A DNA stretch of 64,000 nucleotides, taken from NCBI RefSeq assembly GCF_010993775.1, contig NZ_WOTO01000028.1, positions 1 through 64,000 of the forward strand, given 5' to 3'. The notes under the pieces are model-generated. The model searched no databases. It was given only the letters and a program-made list of their open reading frames with translations, and was not told where the DNA came from. Shown piece after piece: positions 18,018 through 26,693 of this stretch. The stretch is from Fodinicola feengrottensis (lineage in GTDB: Bacteria > Actinomycetota > Actinomycetes > Mycobacteriales > HKI-0501). Position 1 is the stretch's first letter. Each line of letters starts with the position of its first letter. The position numbers were made by a program, and so were the translations under genes.

Positions 18018-20544
18018 CGGTGCCGTGTTCGCCGTCGACGCGTACGTGGTCGCCGGTGTGCAGCCGCATGGTGGCGTTGCCGCAGCCGACAACGGCCGGG
18101 ATTCCCAGCTCGCGGGCCACGATGGCGGCGTGCGAGAGTGGCGCGCCCACGTCGGTGACGACCGCGGCGGCGCGTGGGAAGAGCGGGGTCCAGCCGACGT
18201 TTGTGACTGTGGTGACAAGAATCTCGCCCGGTTGCAGCTGATCGCCTTCGTCCATGGTGGTGAGGACGCGTACGACACCGTCCACCACTCCCAGCGCGCC
18301 GGGGAAACCGGTGACGGCGTCACTGACCGGATGCACCGCATCGGTGGCATCAAAGACATCGCCGCGCCGGTCCGGGTCGGCGGCCCACTCGAACGGGTCG
18401 AACGCGCCACGGATGACAGCCGGGTACGGCGGCAGCGCACTATAGCGGCGGTACGTTTCGCGGCGCGCTGGCACCTGCGCCAAAGCCCGCTCATCGCCGG
18501 CCAGCAGTGCCAGCGTTTCGTCCAGGCTCAGGAAAAAGACGTCGTCGCCGTGACCGGTCAACTCGCCGGCACGCAGCAGGAAGATCCGCATCGCCCAGAA
18601 CCCGCGAATCACCTCTGACCGGGCATGTTCGCGGCCCCGCGCGACATTTCCACCGTGCTCCAGCTGTCTGGCGATTTTTTTTGGCGCTTTCTTGGGGAAA
18701 CGCTGTTCGAGCCGCTCCCAGGCGGCCGTGCGAGCGGCCAGCTGACGGGCCAGCAGCTCCTCGGGTTTGACAGTATTGGTAGCGAAACCAGCGAGCTGGC
18801 GGTCCAGCCAGTGCGGGTCCTCGGCCGGTCGCGGCACCGAGACCTCGAACTCGTCCGGGCACCGGTGACCGTGGTCTCGTGCGTACGTCTGCGCGTCCAT
18901 CTCACCGCGCGCGACCTGCGCCAACCCGAGCAGCGGGCCAAGACTGGCCAACCCGCCGCTGCCCGCGTTCAGGCCGGTCAGCAGCGCGTTCGTGTCGGCT
19001 TCACCGACGAGTTTGCGCAGCGTACGAGTGAAAGTCAGCGGGCCGGACTCCAGTTTGGTGGCCGCTTCGAGCAAATAGCTGGACTGCAGGAAATAGTCGT
19101 GGACCTGAGCGTCCCAGAGTTTGCCCAGCTCGGCCGGCGTCGCGGCGGCTTCGATCCGGGCCCGGATGCCCTGGAATCTGGTCGGTGCGGCCGCCAGCAG
19201 CTCGGGCAGGATTTTCTTGTTCGCCCGTACGCGTTTGACCACCGCCAGCGAAGTCGGGATCAGCCGGCGCAGCATCCACACTCGCGGCAGCGGGACTATC
19301 GGCAGCTGAACACCTTCCGGGATACGACCGAAAACATCACCAATCATGCCCAGAATGCGCTTCGGGGTGACTCCGAACCGGGCCGGGATCGACAGCGACA
19401 TGCTGAGGTTCATGTAGAGCCGGCCGCCGATCTGGCCGTAGCCAAGCATCCCGTCGATCGCCGTGGTCGCCATCGCACAACTCATGAAAATCCGCATCAA
19501 CGACCAGGTGGCCGGCGTCATGACGCTCGGCACCGCTTCACCGAGATTCGCGTTGGTCCAGAGATAGTCGCCGTCCAGACTGTCGTTCCAAGCCTCCAGT
19601 GCCAGACTTTTGGCTGGCAGGCCGGTAATCGGCCGGGCCTGCACGATGAAGGGCCGCCCCTGGTGCACAGCCCATTCGATGTCCATCGGCCGCTCGTAGA
19701 GTTTTTCAATGCGTACGCCCAAAACGCTCAGCTCGCAGGCCTGTCGATCAGTGAGCACCTCGGCTCGACGCAGCTCGACCGGCACCGGCTGTTCCTGGGT
19801 GCCGTCGGCGGTCCGTACGGTCATCGCCGCTTTTTCGCTGGTACGGCGGTGCACAACCGCGCCGGACTCGCGGTCCACCGCGACAGTGTCCGGAGTGACC
19901 AGCCCGGAGACGACCGCCTCGCCGAGCCCCCAAGCCGCATTTATCAGCACTTGACTGGAATCCCCGGTCACCGGGTCGACGGTGAACATCACGCCGGCCG
20001 CGTCCGCTGGCACCAGTTCCTGTACGACAACGGCCAAGGCCACGTCTTCGGACCCGATCTGATGACGGGCCCGATAGCCGATGGCACGGGCGGTCCACAA
20101 GGACGCCCAGCATCGCTTCACCGCGTCCACCACCGCGGTTTCCCCGCGAATGTTGAGATAAGTGTCCTGCTGGCCGGCGAAAGACAGCTCCGGCAGGTCT
20201 TCCGCGGTGGCCGACGAACGTACCGCGACCGCGATGTCCCCCAGCAGCGCATACGCCTTGACAATCGCCTCGACAAGCTCGGCCGGAATTTCCGCGGCGG
20301 CGAAAAGCGCGGCGATCCGCTCGGCGGCGGCATCCGGCTGATTCTCCTGGATCACAGCCAAAATCTGGTCCTGCAGGCTGTTGTACGCGACAAAAGCGCG
20401 ATAGGCAGCGGTGCTGAGGTGGAATCCGGGTGGCACCGGTAGACCGGCGACGGCCAGCCGGGCCAGCGACGCCCCTTTCCCACCCACCAGCGCCAGCTCG
20501 GCGGCCGGATCGTCCAGCGGTACGACGAAACGTTCCTCGCTCAC
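17998..20544 (-). CDS. PEP/pyruvate-binding phosphotransferase (rifampicin phosphotransferase / PEP-synthase-like)
   Basis: An intact protein of about 848 residues. The N-terminal ATP-grasp-like domain has ALVGGKGASLARLAVAGLPVPPGF, AVAVRSSATAEDLPELSFAGQQDTYL, MFTVDPVTGD and WAVHQGRPFIVQARPITG. A middle region of about 350 residues is helical. The C-terminal swivelling domain carries VGAPLSHAAIVARELGIPAVVGC with the phospho-accepting His. Length and the three-part order match rifampicin phosphotransferases, which inactivate rifamycins with ATP. PEP-synthase-like paralogues of other function share this layout, and no rifamycin-associated element was seen upstream. The start is GTG 20542-20544 with AGGGGGG 9 bp before. 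It follows a TetR gene in the same operon. Confidence 0.85.
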   Translation of the reverse strand: MSEERFVVPLDDPAAELALVGGKGASLARLAVAGLPVPPGFHLSTAAYRAFVAYNSLQDQILAVIQENQPDAAAERIAALFAAAEIPAELVEAIVKAYALLGDIAVAVRSSATAEDLPELSFAGQQDTYLNIRGETAVVDAVKRCWASLWTARAIGYRARHQIGSEDVALAVVVQELVPADAAGVMFTVDPVTGDSSQVLINAAWGLGEAVVSGLVTPDTVAVDRESGAVVHRRTSEKAAMTVRTADGTQEQPVPVELRRAEVLTDRQACELSVLGVRIEKLYERPMDIEWAVHQGRPFIVQARPITGLPAKSLALEAWNDSLDGDYLWTNANLGEAVPSVMTPATWSLMRIFMSCAMATTAIDGMLGYGQIGGRLYMNLSMSLSIPARFGVTPKRILGMIGDVFGRIPEGVQLPIVPLPRVWMLRRLIPTSLAVVKRVRANKKILPELLAAAPTRFQGIRARIEAAATPAELGKLWDAQVHDYFLQSSYLLEAATKLESGPLTFTRTLRKLVGEADTNALLTGLNAGSGGLASLGPLLGLAQVARGEMDAQTYARDHGHRCPDEFEVSVPRPAEDPHWLDRQLAGFATNTVKPEELLARQLAARTAAWERLEQRFPKKAPKKIARQLEHGGNVARGREHARSEVIRGFWAMRIFLLRAGELTGHGDDVFFLSLDETLALLAGDERALAQVPARRETYRRYSALPPYPAVIRGAFDPFEWAADPDRRGDVFDATDAVHPVSDAVTGFPGALGVVDGVVRVLTTMDEGDQLQPGEILVTTVTNVGWTPLFPRAAAVVTDVGAPLSHAAIVARELGIPAVVGCGNATMRLHTGDHVRVDGEHGTVTLLAG

Positions 20545-20558
20545 GAAGAGCACCCCCC

Positions 20559-21269
20559 CTACTCTAAACCGGACATCTGCTCGTATTTCGCCCGCTCTTC
20601 GGCGAGCGTACCGGCCAGGAACCGGTCGGTGATGTCCGCGACCGCCGTTCGTTCCCCGTCGTCCAACGCGGTGCCGCGGTCCAACATCCGGGCCACCCGT
20701 TTCCGCGCTGAGCGCGGCCATCTGCTCCTCGCCGAGCGCGTACTCGGCCGGCATCACCGCGGCGGTGCCGAAAAAACCCGAGAAAGACAGCGCTCAGGAC
20801 GGCCAGCTGCGCGTGCAGGTCGAGGTCCGTACGCACCAGCTTGAGGTCCCGAAGATCGGCCACATAGCGAGCCAGCCCGCGCGCTGCAGTTTCGGCGTCC
20901 GCTGCAGTTCCCGCTGGCGGGACAGCTTGCCGATCACCTCCATGTCGCGCAGCAACACCGCCTTGAGCAGCGGGCGTCGGACGTACGCGACCGCGATCTT
21001 CTCGATCACCGAACGCAACGTCGCGCCCGCCGGGTCTCCGGCGACGCGCTGCTGGACATCGGTCATGAGGGCCACCCGCTCTCTCGCCGCAGCAGCGCGA
21101 TGAAGAGGTCCTCACGGGTCTTCCAGTGCAGGTAGATGGTGCCCTTCGCGCGACCGCGGCGCGCGCGCGCGATGTCCTCGATCGTGGTCTTGTCGTAGCC
21201 CCACCGAACGATCAGCTCGGCGGCCGCGTCGAGGACTCGCTCGGCCCGTACGCCACGGTTCTCCGGCAC
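20559..21269 (-). CDS. TetR-family transcriptional regulator; at least two frameshifts
   Basis: The N-terminal HTH is VLDAAAELIVRWGYDKTTIEDIARA...KGTIYLHWKTREDLF. The ligand domain is split across frames: TDVQQRVAGDPAGATLRSVIEKIAVAYVRRPLLKAVLLRDMEV (break near 21075), then DLRDLKLVRTDLDLHAQLAVLSAVFLGFF (break near 20850), and a C terminus KYEQMSGLE ending at TAG 20559-20561. About 235 residues when joined. The GTG start (21267-21269) follows GGAGGTG. The stop lies 15 bp before the PEP-synthase-like start, so it heads that operon. The palindrome at 21294-21319 is its likely autoregulatory site. Confidence 0.82.
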
Positions 21270-21293
21270 GTCTCACACCTCCATCTGAACGCG

Positions 21294-21319
21294 GTGACCA
21301 GATAAGCATATTTGGTCAC
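21294..21319. promoter_or_regulatory. Candidate TetR operator
   Basis: Perfect inverted repeat GTGACCA - N12 - TGGTCAC (21294-21300 and 21313-21319), 25 bp upstream of the TetR start at 21269 and 111 bp before the divergent hydrolase at 21430. The AT-rich centre (GATAAGCATATT) could contain the -10 region. Binding here would control the TetR-phosphotransferase operon and perhaps the hydrolase. Confidence 0.55.
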
Positions 21320-21429
21320 GCCGTCGTCAGCAACGGTGACGCTGGTCGCACCCAGCGCGGTCGCGGTTTTGTCAGTGGGTACGTCTACAGTCCCTGCGGC
21401 GAGGGACTCTGGATCGGGGAGGCACTGGC

Positions 21430-22089
21430 ATGGCGACGTACGTTCTCGTACCCGGCGGCTGGCACGGCGGCTGGTATTTCGAGCCGCTGGCCCAACACCT
21501 GCGATGGCACGGCCATCAGGCTTATGCGGTGACGCTGAGTGGGGTCGGCGACCGGCATCACCTGCGGTCGGCGGCGGTGAACCTGGACACCCACATCCAG
21601 GATGTGCTGAGCCTGCTGGAGACGGAGCAAATCACCGACGCGGTGCTCTGCGGGCACAGCTACGGCGGCATGGTGGTCAGCGGGGTAGCCGACCGTGCGC
21701 CGGAGCGGGTCGAGGCCGTCACGTACTGCGACGCGTATCTGCCCCAGGACGGCGACTCCTGCTGGAGCCTGACCAGCGACGTCTACCGAGGGCTCTTCCT
21801 GGCCAACGCGACCGGCGACGGCCAAAACGTGGAACCGCCGGCCGGAATGGACCCGCGGGCCACCTCCCAGCCGCTCGCGACTTTCCTGCAGGCGATCCAG
21901 CTGACCGGCGCCGAGCTGCCGACCCGGCGGCATTTTGTCTATCTTTCCGGCTGGTCCGGAACGCCGTTCGCATCTACGTACGAGCGGCTTTCCCAGGACG
22001 CGACTTGGAAAGTCCACGACCTCCCGGTCGGCCACAATGTGATGCGGCTGGCCGGCGACGATCTTTTGAAGATATTGCTGGAGGTCTAG
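21430..22089 (+). CDS. Alpha/beta hydrolase (MhpC/salicylate-esterase-like)
   Basis: An intact 219-residue hydrolase. VLVPGGWHGGWYFEPLAQ is the oxyanion region typical of the small plant-esterase-like group; VLCGHSYGGMVVSG holds the nucleophile Ser; VHDLPVGHNVMRL holds the His. The start ATG follows GGGGAGG. The stop TAG (22087-22089) lies within the CTAG end of a MITE, so the original C terminus may have been altered by that insertion. Substrate unknown. Confidence 0.9.
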   Translation: MATYVLVPGGWHGGWYFEPLAQHLRWHGHQAYAVTLSGVGDRHHLRSAAVNLDTHIQDVLSLLETEQITDAVLCGHSYGGMVVSGVADRAPERVEAVTYCDAYLPQDGDSCWSLTSDVYRGLFLANATGDGQNVEPPAGMDPRATSQPLATFLQAIQLTGAELPTRRHFVYLSGWSGTPFASTYERLSQDATWKVHDLPVGHNVMRLAGDDLLKILLEV

Positions 22090-22253
22090 TGTCCTGCGTC
22101 TGAGGTTCGTTGCTTTATTCGGTGATCCAGACGGTGATCTGACTGCGCCGGAGGATCGCCCTCATACTGGTGCGTATGTGGGCGATTCTCCGGTGCTCTC
22201 AGTCGCCGTCTGGGCGCCGGAGAAAGTAGCGAACCTCGGGCGCAGGACACTAG
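22086..22253. mobile_element. 168-bp MITE with 24-bp terminal inverted repeats inserted at CTAG
   Basis: The left end CTAGTGTCCTGCGTCTGAGG (22086 on) and right end (22230-22253, complement CTAGTGTCCTGCGCCCGAGG) match at 22 of 24 positions. No coding capacity. CTAG at both edges is consistent with a TA duplication in a CTAG target, the habit of IS630/Tc1-type elements. The TAG of each CTAG serves as the stop codon of the gene on that side (hydrolase at left, deacetylase at right). Related ends occur at 8104, 27697 and 42718. Confidence 0.75.
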
Positions 22254-23045
22254 AGGTAAGCGGTCTTGAGGTGGCGGCGCTGGAAATCGTCGAGGACCAG
22301 CTTGAGAGCGGCCACGGTCTGCGCGTGAGTGCCCGGCGAACCGGCGTCGTGGAACAGGATGATCGAGCCAGGGCGCACGTGGTGGTGGATGTTGGCCGCG
22401 ATGTCCCAGGCCGGCGGCGGCGGCGGGTCGGCCCAGTCGGTGGCGGTGACCTTCCACCCCAGCGACGCGAGGCCGACCTCCCGCGCCACCTCGACGATGC
22501 GCGGAGTGATCGCCGTGCGGAGACCGGAAATAGACCGGCTTCACGCCACCGCTGGCCGCCGTGATCAACTCGTTGTTCTCGACGAGGTCGGCGCGGATGT
22601 CAGGCACCGACCAGGTGCCAATGCTCGGGTCGTGTTCGACCGTGTGGTTGCACAGCGTGTGACCAGCGTCGGCGACCGCTCGTACCAACTCGGGATGTTC
22701 GCGGACCCGGAAGCCGACCATGCAAAAGATCGCGTGTACGTGGTATTTGGCCAGCACCTGCAGGACTTTCGGCGTCCAGAGCGGGCTCGGACCGTCGTCG
22801 AAGGTCAGCTGGATGCCGGCGCTGCCGGTGTCCTCGTAGACGAACGAGGCCGGTTTCAAATGCGCCGCGACAGCTCTCTGGTTCGGCCGCGTCGACACCT
22901 GGGCGGCCTGGGTCGGCACGCCGGGAATCGGCAGCCGGACCGGGTCCTCCTGCACCGAGGCACCCGCTGTCAGCCCGCCCAAAACCAGCACCACCGCCAA
23001 AAGGACGGCCCCCGACTCCGGTTGAACAACACCAATTCTCCGCAA
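22250..23045 (-). CDS. Polysaccharide deacetylase (NodB homology domain), exported; one frameshift
   Basis: About 265 residues. An N-terminal hydrophobic segment AVLLAVVLVLGGLTAG is a signal peptide or anchor. The NodB domain starts at IQLTFDDGPSPLW (metal and catalytic Asp pair, about residue 80), then HTLCNHTVEHDP (HxxxH zinc ligands), VYFRSPHG, TDWADPPPP and SIILFHDAG (C-terminal catalytic His). The frame changes near 22515, just after RSPHG. Substrates are probably peptidoglycan or an exopolysaccharide outside the membrane. The start is unclear: TTG 23043-23045 has a GGAGGAG tract very close to it. The stop is supplied by the MITE end. Confidence 0.85.
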
Positions 23046-23080
23046 CTCCTCCCCGGCACGTCACACACTAGTCTGTGCAA

Positions 23081-24228
23081 ATGACAACGGCTCTGATTAT
23101 CGGCGGTGGCATCGCCGGTGCGGTCACCGCGATCGCCTTGCACAAAGCCGGAATCGGCGCCACGGTTTACGAGGCGTACGCCACGCCGGCCGATGAGATT
23201 GGCGCATTTCTGACCGTTGGAACCAACGGCATCGACGCTTTACAGGCTGTCGATCTGGACCGATCGGTCGCGGCGGCCGGCGTACCAGCGCGCTGGCTGC
23301 AGGTTTTCGACGCGGCCGGCGAGCAGGTCGGGCAAGCGCCGATCACCGGCTCGGAACGGCCGGATCTGGGTCCCCGTACGTTCAAACGCGCCGCCCTTTA
23401 CCGGGTGCTGCAGGACGAGCTTGCCGCCCGCGACCTGCCTGTTCAGCGCGGCAAACGGCTGGTCGACGGCACCGCGACCACGGCCGGCGTGACAGCCACC
23501 TTTCGCCGACGGCAGCAGTGCTGGGGCCGACGTGCTCATCGGCGCGGACGGTGTGCATTCGGTCACCCGGCAGCTCATCGACCCGGCCGCGCCAGAGCCG
23601 CGTTACACCGGCCAACACATTGTCTATGGATTCACCGACAAAACACCGGTCGAAGTGCCAGCTGACACGTACCAGATGATCCGCGGCGAGAAGGGTTTCT
23701 TCGGCATCACCGGGGCGCCGGCCGGCGGGCTGTGGTGGTTCGCCCGGGTGTCCGGACCGGAGCTGACCAGCGCGCAGGCCGCCGCGGTGACGACCGCGCA
23801 GTGGCGGGACCAGCTGATCGCCGTCTTCGAGGCGGACCGCACGCCGGCCGCCGCGGTCGTCGCGGCCACCACCGAACCGATCGTGGGCACCGGCAACTAC
23901 GACGTGCCGACCGTCCCCACCTGGCACAACGGCCGGATGACGATTGCCGGCGACGCCGCCCACGCGGCCTCCCCAGCGGCCGCCCAGGGCGCTTCGATGG
24001 CCATCGAGGACGCGGTCGTGCTGGCCAAATGCCTGCGGGACATCGCCGACCCGGCGACCGCCTTCGACACGTACGAGCGGCACCGCCGGGAGCCGGGAGC
24101 GGGTGGAGCGGCTGGTGCAGGCCAGCGCGGCGATGAGCCAGCGGCGTACCCAGGAGCGCCCCGACCAGCGGTCCAGCAACGCGAACTGGCTCCGCGACCA
24201 CCACATCGACTGGGATTCCCGCATCTGA
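23081..24228 (+). CDS. FAD-dependent monooxygenase (PHBH-type aromatic hydroxylase fold); two frameshifts
   Basis: About 383 residues. LIIGGGIAGAVTAIALHKAG is the N-terminal dinucleotide fold; DVLIGADGVHSVTRQ is the GD/DG motif; MTIAGDAAHAASPAAAQGA is the second FAD motif. These are the marks of class A flavoprotein monooxygenases, which use NAD(P)H, FAD and oxygen. Frames change near 23500 (after GVTATF) and near 24095 (after YERHRR). The C terminus reads MSQRRTQERPDQRSSNANWL to TGA 24226-24228. Start ATG 23081 (GTG 23075 possible). It is divergent from the deacetylase gene with about 35 bp between. Substrate unknown. Confidence 0.9.
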
Positions 24229-24409
24229 CCATGCACTGAGTTCTGCCTCGTACGCGAAGAGTAAGTCGCACCCTCGCGTGTGCGGATTCTGTGCCGAATC
24301 TATACAGCCCCAATTCCATGCTGGCCGGATAAGTAAGTCAGCTCTGCTTTTGCCGCCCTTTTTGTCGTTTCCGGTGCGGGCGGCGCAGCCGGAACGGGGA
24401 CAGCTCACC

Positions 24410-25201
24410 ATGACCATAACCAAATTAGTCCAGCCAGAAGTTTTACCGTCATCATGTGTACGCATCCGCACTCTCGGTGATTTCCAGGTCTACCGGGATG
24501 GGCGCAGGGTGCGCTTTCGGTATGGCGGTGGAAGAAATCCCAGGAACTGTTCAAGTTCCTGCTGTCCCGCCGAAACCGGGCCACCTCGCGCGAACTGCTG
24601 ATGGACGTGTTGTGGCCGGACGAATCCTCCAGCCGGGTGGCCAACCGACTGTCTGTGGCGCTTTCGGCCGTACGCACCGTGCTCGACCCCGACCGCGTCC
24701 ATCCGGCCGACTTTTTCGTTGCCGCCGACCGATATGCGGTCACCCTCAGCAATCTGGCGGTGGACGCCGAGATCTTTGTCTTTCATGCGACCGTCGCACT
24801 GGAACGCCACTATTGCGGCGACCGTGATGCGGCTCACGCATTGGCTTTCGCCGAATCACTTTATGTTGGCGACTTTCTGCCCGCGGACCAGTGTGTGGAG
24901 TGGACCGCGCCAGTACGGGAAACGGCGAAGGCCAACTATCTCGAGGTCGTACGCGCGCTGGCGAAACTGAGCGCGGACAGCGGCCAGCATCACCTCGCGG
25001 TCCTACCACCTGCAGGCGTTGCAGCGGGACGCCTTCGACGAGGCCGCGCATCTGGGGCTGGTGCAGGCCTTCCTGACCACCGGACGGACCAGTGCGGCGC
25101 ACCGGCATTACCGCAGCTACGTGGCCAGGATGGCGGAGATCGGGGTGGACCCGGCGCCGCCGCCGGCCGTGGACCGGTTGCGGACAAGACTGGCCGGCTG
25201 A
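24410..25201 (+). CDS. SARP-like regulator with BTAD domain; two frameshifts
   Basis: About 262 residues. CVRIRTLGDFQVYRDGRRV opens a winged-helix DNA-binding domain, with FLLSRRNRATSRELLMDVLWPDESSSRVANRLSVALSAVRTVL as its helix and wing. The remainder (SLYVGDFLPADQCVEWTAPVRE, HLGLVQAFLTTGRTSAAHRHYRSYVARMAEIGVDP) is the TPR-like bacterial transcriptional activator domain. Frames change near 24530 (after RVRF) and near 25005. It belongs to the short SARP/OmpR-like activators common in actinomycete secondary metabolism. The adjacent FAD monooxygenase is a plausible target. About 180 bp of leader before ATG 24410 holds no gene; two AAGTAAGTC-like direct repeats there could be regulatory. Confidence 0.82.
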
Positions 25202-25467
25202 GTTTTCTCGGGCTGTGAAATCCACAACACCGCACCACCTGCGAAAACCTGCTATGGATAAGGCTGCTTTAACCAAAATCCAGGCCGCTAACTCCTCAAG
25301 ACGGGCGAAACCTCGCGGTGAAGCCAATAATATTTGTGATGCGTGACCCGTAACGCCACGATTCGGACCCGCGATAGAACAACCGTAGCGATTCCTTGTA
25401 GGGTCGCTTCGGTCCGGTGATTTTCCGGCGCCAACCCGGCGCCCTCATCAGACGCCGCCGAATCGGT

Positions 25468-25583
25468 GACCAGGCAACTGGGAACTGAACCGGGGACCCG
25501 AGCACTTGGGGTGAATCCGCGGCTTGCCGTGGTAGGGCGATTTTTCTTCCCCGTCCGAATCCGTCAGCTAACTCGGTAGGCGG
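25468..25583 (+). ncRNA. c-di-AMP riboswitch (ydaO/yuaA leader)
   Basis: The 410-bp gap 25202-25611 carries the conserved blocks of the ydaO motif: AACTGAACCGGGGACCCGAG (25483-25502), CTTGGGGTGAATCC (25505-25518), GTAGGGC (25532-25538) and CCGAATCCGTCAGCTAACTC (from 25555) ending GGTAGGCG. In actinobacteria this leader sits before cell-wall hydrolase genes, as here. It binds c-di-AMP and normally turns expression off. The GAAGGAG ribosome-binding site and GTG start of the NlpC/P60 gene follow directly. The first 230 bp of the gap show no other feature I can name. Confidence 0.88.
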
Positions 25584-25611
25584 TAGCAGTGGAAGAAGGA
25601 GTCTCGCGAGA

Positions 25612-26573
25612 GTGACTCGCGCTTGGGCGCCTCGGCGCAAGCATGCCCTTTTCGTCCCCCTCTTCATGGTCTTGGCGCTGGTCAGCACCAGCTTCCTGGA
25701 CTCCTCCCCAGCCATGGCCGATCAGACTCTGAGCGACGTGCAGGCCAAGATCACCGCGCTCACCGGTCAGATCGACAAGGCAAACGAGCAGTACAACACC
25801 GCCAACGTGCAGCTCGGCCAGGTCCGCAACCAGCAGGCCACCGTCTCCAAGCAACTGGCGGACACCAACATCAAGGTCGCTGAGCTGCGCAAACAGGCCG
25901 GTTCGTACGCGGTGAACGCGTACAAGGGCGGCGACATGAGCATGCTCGGCTCGATGATGACGACCGGTTCGGCTGACCAGTTCCTCGACCAGCTGACCAC
26001 GTGGACGCGCTGACCAGCAAGGCCGAAGCCCCGCTCAAGGCGTTGAAGGCCGAGCAGGCCGTTCAGGCGGCCCAGAACACCAAGCTGCAGGGCCTGGTCA
26101 CGTCGGCGAACACGCTGGTCCAGACGCTGACGACCAGCAAGGCCTCGTTCAACTCGCAGCTCCAGCCGCTGCTGGCGCTGCAGGCCAAGATGAGCCCGAC
26201 GTTCGGCGACAACAGCTACCACGCCATCGCACCGCCCGGGTCGCCGGCGAACGTCGCCTTCGCGTACGCGCAGCTGGACAAACCGTATGTCTTCGGTGCC
26301 GCCGGACCGGACACCTGGGACTGCTCCGGACTGACCGAAATGGCGTACCAGCAGATCGGCAAGAGCCTCGAGCACTCGGCGCACCTGCAGTACGCGGCTC
26401 TCACGCACGTCTCGGAGTCCGACATCCGGACCGGTGACCTGGTCTTCTTCTACGGCTTCGAGCACGTCGGGATCGCCATCAGCCACACCCAGGTGATCCA
26501 CGCGCCGGAGCCCGGCGACTCGGTCAAGATCACCAACATCAGCGACATGCCGATCGCCGGCGTCGGCCGGTAG
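25612..26573 (+). CDS. Secreted NlpC/P60 peptidoglycan endopeptidase with coiled-coil; one frameshift
   Basis: About 320 residues. A signal peptide opens it (RRKHALFVPLFMVLALVSTSFL, cleavage near PAMADQ). A long coiled coil follows (LSDVQAKITALTGQIDKANEQY ... residues about 38-190), and a C-terminal NlpC/P60 domain from about residue 205. The catalytic Cys is in TWDCSGLTEM, the His in FEHVGIAIS, and the polar third residue in VIHAPEPGD. The layout is that of RipA/RipC-type D,L-endopeptidases, the coil acting as autoinhibitor or FtsEX contact. The frame changes near 26010 (LTTW to LDALTSK). It starts at GTG 25612 with GAAGGAG. Control by c-di-AMP links it to cell-wall growth. Confidence 0.93.
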
Positions 26574-26589
26574 GCAGTTCGCAAGCTCC

Positions 26590-26621
26590 GACGCCACGTC
26601 ATCGCCCGATGACGTGGCGTC
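26590..26621 (+). terminator. Strong hairpin terminator after the NlpC/P60 gene
   Basis: A perfect 15-bp stem (GACGCCACGTCATCG and its complement) with only two bases between the arms lies 17 bp after the stop codon. No T-run follows, which is common for actinobacterial terminators. Confidence 0.75.
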
Positions 26622-26693
26622 GTGACGTGCCGGGAACCTAGTGGTCTTATGAGCAGTTGAAACAGGCATCTGGTCCCGGCGGCAGGAGTGCGG

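Noticed and set aside
17401..18618. TetR protein with a 200-residue C-terminal extension
   Set aside because: The extension is the antisense of the phosphotransferase gene. One T fewer in the T6 run gives a normal TetR end at 18017.
18625..20442. A 605-residue plus-strand open frame
   Set aside because: It is the exact antisense of the PEP-synthase-like gene, which has full family motifs.
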